Of a stretch of 8,817 nucleotides of DNA, positions 6,125-8,817 are shown piece by piece. Under the pieces are notes generated by a model. It saw nothing but the letters and a program-made list of their open reading frames with translations. It was not told the DNA's origin and searched no databases. Location of the stretch: NCBI GenBank assembly GCA_944381225.1, contig CALWKJ010000044.1:1-8817 (forward strand). The letters are read 5' to 3'. The position numbers and the translations under genes were made by a program. Position 1 is the stretch's first letter. Each line of letters starts with the position of its first letter. The stretch comes from an uncultured Clostridia bacterium. GTDB lineage: Bacteria > Bacillota > Clostridia > Christensenellales > UBA1242.

Positions 6125-6952
6125 ATGGGAAAAGACGATAAAAAATTACAAGATTTAAGAGATTATGCTAGAACAACCGTTTTGGAAAAAGAAAATTCTC
6201 ATAAAGAAACTGATAATGTTAATCATAATGAGGCTGCAAGAATTTTAAATCTTTTCTCAAATGATATATTACAAGAAACAAAGATAAACAATTCTAAAGA
6301 AAAATCTGTAACAAGCTCTGACACTTCTAATTCAATAAATTTAAATGCTGATTTGTCTAAAGAAGTTAAGTTAAACAGCAATATTTTGGTAACTTCATTT
6401 AAACAAAATAGTAAAATAAAAGAAAATAATTTTAAAGAAAATGTTGAAGTAAAACCAGAGCAAAGAACACAAGAAAAAATTGAAGAAAAAGTTGAAGAAA
6501 AAGTTGAGACTTTGTTCAATGGGAATTTGCAAGTTGAACAAACTGATGATGAACAATTAGAAAAAGAAATTAATACATATTCAAAAAAATCAAACAATTA
6601 CAAATTTAGAAAAAATTTAATTACCAGTGTTTTTTGTTGTATGCTTGCAATCTTGGGTGGTTGGATAATTGGGAATTCAATAGAAATTGCATCTGCGAAT
6701 TCTCAAATTGTTTCGCAAATAGAAAAACAAGAGGAGTATAGTGTAAACATTATTGAATATTTAAGCAAAATTGGCAAACTAGATGATAATGTAAATCAAA
6801 CTCCTCCAAATTCTCAAGATGGAACATTGTTTCCTATTGATGAAATTATACCTATAACTCCTCAACCATTAGAAGATACAACTGCGTACGAACAAGAGAG
6901 TAATTGGTTTGATAAAATTTGCAATTGGATAAGAAACTTGTTTGGAGGGTAA
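6125..6952 (+). CDS. Single-pass membrane protein of unknown function in the ftsL position
   Basis: 275 residues that I do not recognise by sequence. Residues 1-160 are polar, Lys/Glu/Asn-rich and probably disordered, with a charged helix including an EKIEEKVEEKVE repeat (117-128). A single membrane helix spans about 164-186, preceded by basic KKSNNYKFRKN (154-164), so the N-terminus should be inside and the C-terminus outside. After the helix comes a short region with heptad-like hydrophobics (187-216), a Pro/Asp/Glu-rich linker, and a Trp/Phe-rich amphipathic end NWFDKICNWIRNLF (260-273). Between rsmH and the penicillin-binding protein gene most Firmicutes encode FtsL, a small type II protein with an external coiled coil. 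Topology and place fit FtsL, but the protein is about twice as long and the coiled coil is short, so this is at best a diverged functional analogue. AAAAGGAG (6107-6114) sits ten bases before the ATG. Confidence 0.75.
   Translation: MGKDDKKLQDLRDYARTTVLEKENSHKETDNVNHNEAARILNLFSNDILQETKINNSKEKSVTSSDTSNSINLNADLSKEVKLNSNILVTSFKQNSKIKENNFKENVEVKPEQRTQEKIEEKVEEKVETLFNGNLQVEQTDDEQLEKEINTYSKKSNNYKFRKNLITSVFCCMLAILGGWIIGNSIEIASANSQIVSQIEKQEEYSVNIIEYLSKIGKLDDNVNQTPPNSQDGTLFPIDEIIPITPQPLEDTTAYEQESNWFDKICNWIRNLFGG
6470..6505 (+). repeat. Three tandem 12-base units in the ftsL-position gene
   Basis: Two exact units GAAGAAAAAGTT (6482-6493 and 6494-6505) follow one diverged unit CAAGAAAAAATT (6470-6481). 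They are in frame and encode QEKI-EEKV-EEKV (residues 116-127), extending a charged helix in the cytoplasmic part. Copy number could vary between strains by slippage in steps of four residues without a frameshift. Confidence 0.75.
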
Positions 6953-6959
6953 CATTTTG
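6944..6959 (+). promoter_or_regulatory. Ribosome binding site fixing the TTG start of the penicillin-binding protein gene
   Basis: GGAGGG (6944-6949) is the strongest Shine-Dalgarno site in the window. It lies in the final Gly-Gly codons of the previous gene, seven bases before TTG at 6957-6959 when counted from the last G. The next in-frame starts would remove the basic N-terminus before the membrane helix. The TTG start leaves a gap of only four bases after the previous stop. Confidence 0.8.
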
Positions 6960-8817
6960 GCTGATAACGAGTTTTCACTACATTCATTACGAAAGAGGAT
7001 ATCTGCATTTATACTTGCGATATCCTTTCTTTTTTTTGCGTTAATTTGTCGGTTGGCTTATGTCCAAATTTTTAATGGTAGTTTTTTGCAATTAAGAGCG
7101 TTTAATCAGTGGACAAGAGATTTAAAAATAACTGCAGAAAGGGGTAAAATATACGATGCGAATGGTGCAACATTGGCTGTTTCTTTAACATCCTATGATA
7201 TTTATGTTCGTGGTAGAGAAATTAAAGAGCCAGTAAAAGTAGCAAATTTTTTAAGCAAAAAACTAAATATGGACTATAATTTACTATATGATAAAGTTAA
7301 CATTAAAAATGTTTCTGAAGTCTTAGTAAAATTGCAAGTTGATTCAACAACAGCAAAAGAAATAGCGAATGAAAATTTAAGTGGAGTATTTTTATCTGAA
7401 AGTATAAAACGATATTATCCATATGGAGATTTGTTAACTCAAATTTTGGGGTTTACAACAATAGATAACATAGGCCAATCAGGCATTGAAGCGTATTTTA
7501 ATGAAATGTTATCTGGTGAAGATGGTTTTTTCTTGGTGCAAAGCGATTTACAAGGAAAGGAAATTGAAAATTCTTTAAGAACATATATTGAACCTAAGGC
7601 AGGAGATAATATATATTTGACAATAAATGTAAATATTCAAAAAATTGTGGAAAGCATACTAGAAAAAATTATGCAAGAACAAAAATGCAAATCTGCATCG
7701 TGCATAATTATGAATGCAAAAACTGGAGAGATTGTAGCTAGTTCATCAAAGCCAAGTTTTAATTTAAATGAAATTCCACGAGAAGATATAACATTGTTAA
7801 TGGATATGACAAAAAATAAAATTGTAGTTGATGTTTACGAGCCAGGCTCTACATTTAAAATTTTAACTATGTCTTCTGCTCTTGAAAGTAACAATGCCAA
7901 TTTAAATGACCATTTTTATTGTAGTGGATACAGTGTAGTTGACGGACAAAAAATTAAATGCTGGAAAACAACAGGGCATGGCTCACAAGATTTAACGACA
8001 GGGCTTGTAAATTCTTGTAACTGTGTATTTATGGCGTTGTCTCAAAGAATGGGTACGAGTACTTTTTATGAATATTTAAAAAAATTTGGCTTGGGGAGTA
8101 AAACGGGAATAGAAATAGCATCTGAAAGTAGTGGAATATTAATGAATGAAAAATTGGTAAAAAATGTAGATTTGGCAAGAATAGGTTTTGGGCAAGCAAT
8201 TGCAGTTACTCCTTTGCAATTAATTACGGCTGTTTGTGCTGCTGTTAATGGTGGAATTTTATATACGCCTACAATAATACAGAAAACGACATCAAGTGGT
8301 AATGTAGTAAAAACAAACTTAGATTCGCAAAAAAAGAACCGAGTAATATCTCAAAATACTTCTAATATAATTAATGAAATGTTAAAAAAAGTAGTCAATA
8401 AAACAGAAGAATACAGTTTTGTAAAAGGATACGATGTCGGTGGAAAAACAGGAACTGCTCAAAAGTATGAAAATGGAACAATTGCAAGGGGCAAATACAT
8501 ATCAAGTTTTATAGGAACATATCCCGCAAGCAATCCAGAATATGTTATGCTGTTGTTAGTTGATGAACCAGGAGCAGGAGCTTACTATGGAAGCGTTGTT
8601 GCTGCCCCTTATGCAAAAGAAATATTCTCAAAAATGTTTAAACTTTTAAACATAAATCCAATAAAAAAAGTTGAACCTAAATTTTTTGATATGCCAGACC
8701 TTGTAAATACATCACTTTTGAATGCTTGTACAATTTTAAATTCTATGGGGGTTAGTTATGAAGTTGATGGTGAAGGTGGAATTATTGTAAAACAATTGCC
8801 ACCTGCTGGAACGCAAG
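6957..8817 (+). CDS. Class B penicillin-binding protein with PASTA (FtsI/PBP2B/SpoVD type), C-terminus cut off
   Basis: 620 codons run open from TTG at 6957 to the window end. Known: class B PBPs are transpeptidases that cross-link peptidoglycan, at the septum (FtsI/PBP2B) or in spore cortex formation (SpoVD). Seen: a short basic cytoplasmic start, one membrane anchor (about 13-37), and a dimerisation/pedestal domain with AERGKIYDANGATLA (60-74). The transpeptidase domain has all three catalytic motifs: EPGSTFK (295-301, nucleophile S298), SCN (353-355) and GGKTGTAQ (495-502). DLARIGFGQAIAVTPLQL (405-422) is also typical. From about 566, FFDMPDLVN...LNSMGVSYEV...LPPAGTQ is the beginning of a PASTA domain. 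The rest lies beyond the window. The place after the ftsL-position gene favours a division role, but SpoVD also carries PASTA and sits in this cluster, so the two cannot be separated here. A terminator-like hairpin lies at 6991-7037. Confidence 0.95.
   Translation, partial: MADNEFSLHSLRKRISAFILAISFLFFALICRLAYVQIFNGSFLQLRAFNQWTRDLKITAERGKIYDANGATLAVSLTSYDIYVRGREIKEPVKVANFLSKKLNMDYNLLYDKVNIKNVSEVLVKLQVDSTTAKEIANENLSGVFLSESIKRYYPYGDLLTQILGFTTIDNIGQSGIEAYFNEMLSGEDGFFLVQSDLQGKEIENSLRTYIEPKAGDNIYLTINVNIQKIVESILEKIMQEQKCKSASCIIMNAKTGEIVASSSKPSFNLNEIPREDITLLMDMTKNKIVVDVYEPGSTFKILTMSSALESNNANLNDHFYCSGYSVVDGQKIKCWKTTGHGSQDLTTGLVNSCNCVFMALSQRMGTSTFYEYLKKFGLGSKTGIEIASESSGILMNEKLVKNVDLARIGFGQAIAVTPLQLITAVCAAVNGGILYTPTIIQKTTSSGNVVKTNLDSQKKNRVISQNTSNIINEMLKKVVNKTEEYSFVKGYDVGGKTGTAQKYENGTIARGKYISSFIGTYPASNPEYVMLLLVDEPGAGAYYGSVVAAPYAKEIFSKMFKLLNINPIKKVEPKFFDMPDLVNTSLLNACTILNSMGVSYEVDGEGGIIVKQLPPAGTQ
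6991..7037 (+). terminator. Terminator-like hairpin with T-run inside the start of the penicillin-binding protein gene
   Basis: GGATATC (6997-7003) pairs with GATATCC (7019-7025). GCA (7005-7007) pairs with TGC (7016-7018) further in, and GAAAG (6991-6995) can pair with CTTTC (7025-7029) outside through a small bulge. Eight T residues (7030-7037) follow at once, as in an intrinsic terminator. The T-run encodes Phe codons of the membrane helix, so coding constraint could explain it. If active, it would make the PBP transcript subject to attenuation. Confidence 0.4.

Noticed and set aside
6223..6597. 124-codon minus-strand open frame
   Set aside because: It is antisense to the disordered Lys/Glu-rich part of the ftsL-position gene, which explains its Phe/Ser/Leu composition. 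It has no binding site.

Overview
The window is AT-rich and compactly coded. It has Shine-Dalgarno sites of the AAGGAG type, two TTG starts, and a DegV-type fatty-acid-binding protein. Its rsmH - membrane protein - PASTA-type penicillin-binding protein order is the left end of a division and cell wall (dcw) cluster. Together these point to a low-GC Gram-positive bacterium, most plausibly an uncultured member of the Clostridia. The species cannot be named from the sequence. Codon use looks even throughout, and I see no mobile element, rRNA, tRNA, CRISPR array or riboswitch.

Layout. Bases 1-849 (minus strand) hold a DegV/FakB-like gene that lacks only its last few codons at the window edge. Bases 850-1086 are a divergent control region with a promoter candidate for each side and several inverted repeats between them. 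From 1087 onward everything reads on the plus strand and is tightly packed: a YqeY-family protein (1087-1509), a COG1768-type metallophosphoesterase (1521-2222), a 965-residue membrane protein with a CvpA-like N-terminus and a long repetitive C-terminal region (2225-5122), and the 16S rRNA methyltransferase RsmH (5124-6047). After a 77-base gap with a second promoter candidate come a 275-residue single-pass membrane protein in the place where ftsL normally sits (6125-6952) and a class B penicillin-binding protein with all three active-site motifs and the beginning of a PASTA domain (from 6957, cut at the window end).

How the genes fit together. The plus-strand genes look like one transcription unit from the promoter near 1034-1062, reinforced by the promoter near 6058-6086 for the last two genes. 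No terminator is visible between genes. rsmH, the ftsL-position protein and the penicillin-binding protein belong to the conserved division/cell wall cluster. The usual first gene, mraZ, is not in front of rsmH; the large CvpA-like protein is there instead. By charge distribution its roughly 770-residue C-terminal region should lie outside the membrane, so it is the best candidate here for an undescribed envelope factor.

Two strong hairpins lie inside coding sequence, one at the start of rsmH and one at the start of the penicillin-binding protein gene. Both occupy the same offset (+35 to +73 from the start codon), and the second is followed by eight T residues like an intrinsic terminator. 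These, the palindromes at 949-1032, and the unidentified CvpA-like and ftsL-position proteins are the main points for follow-up.
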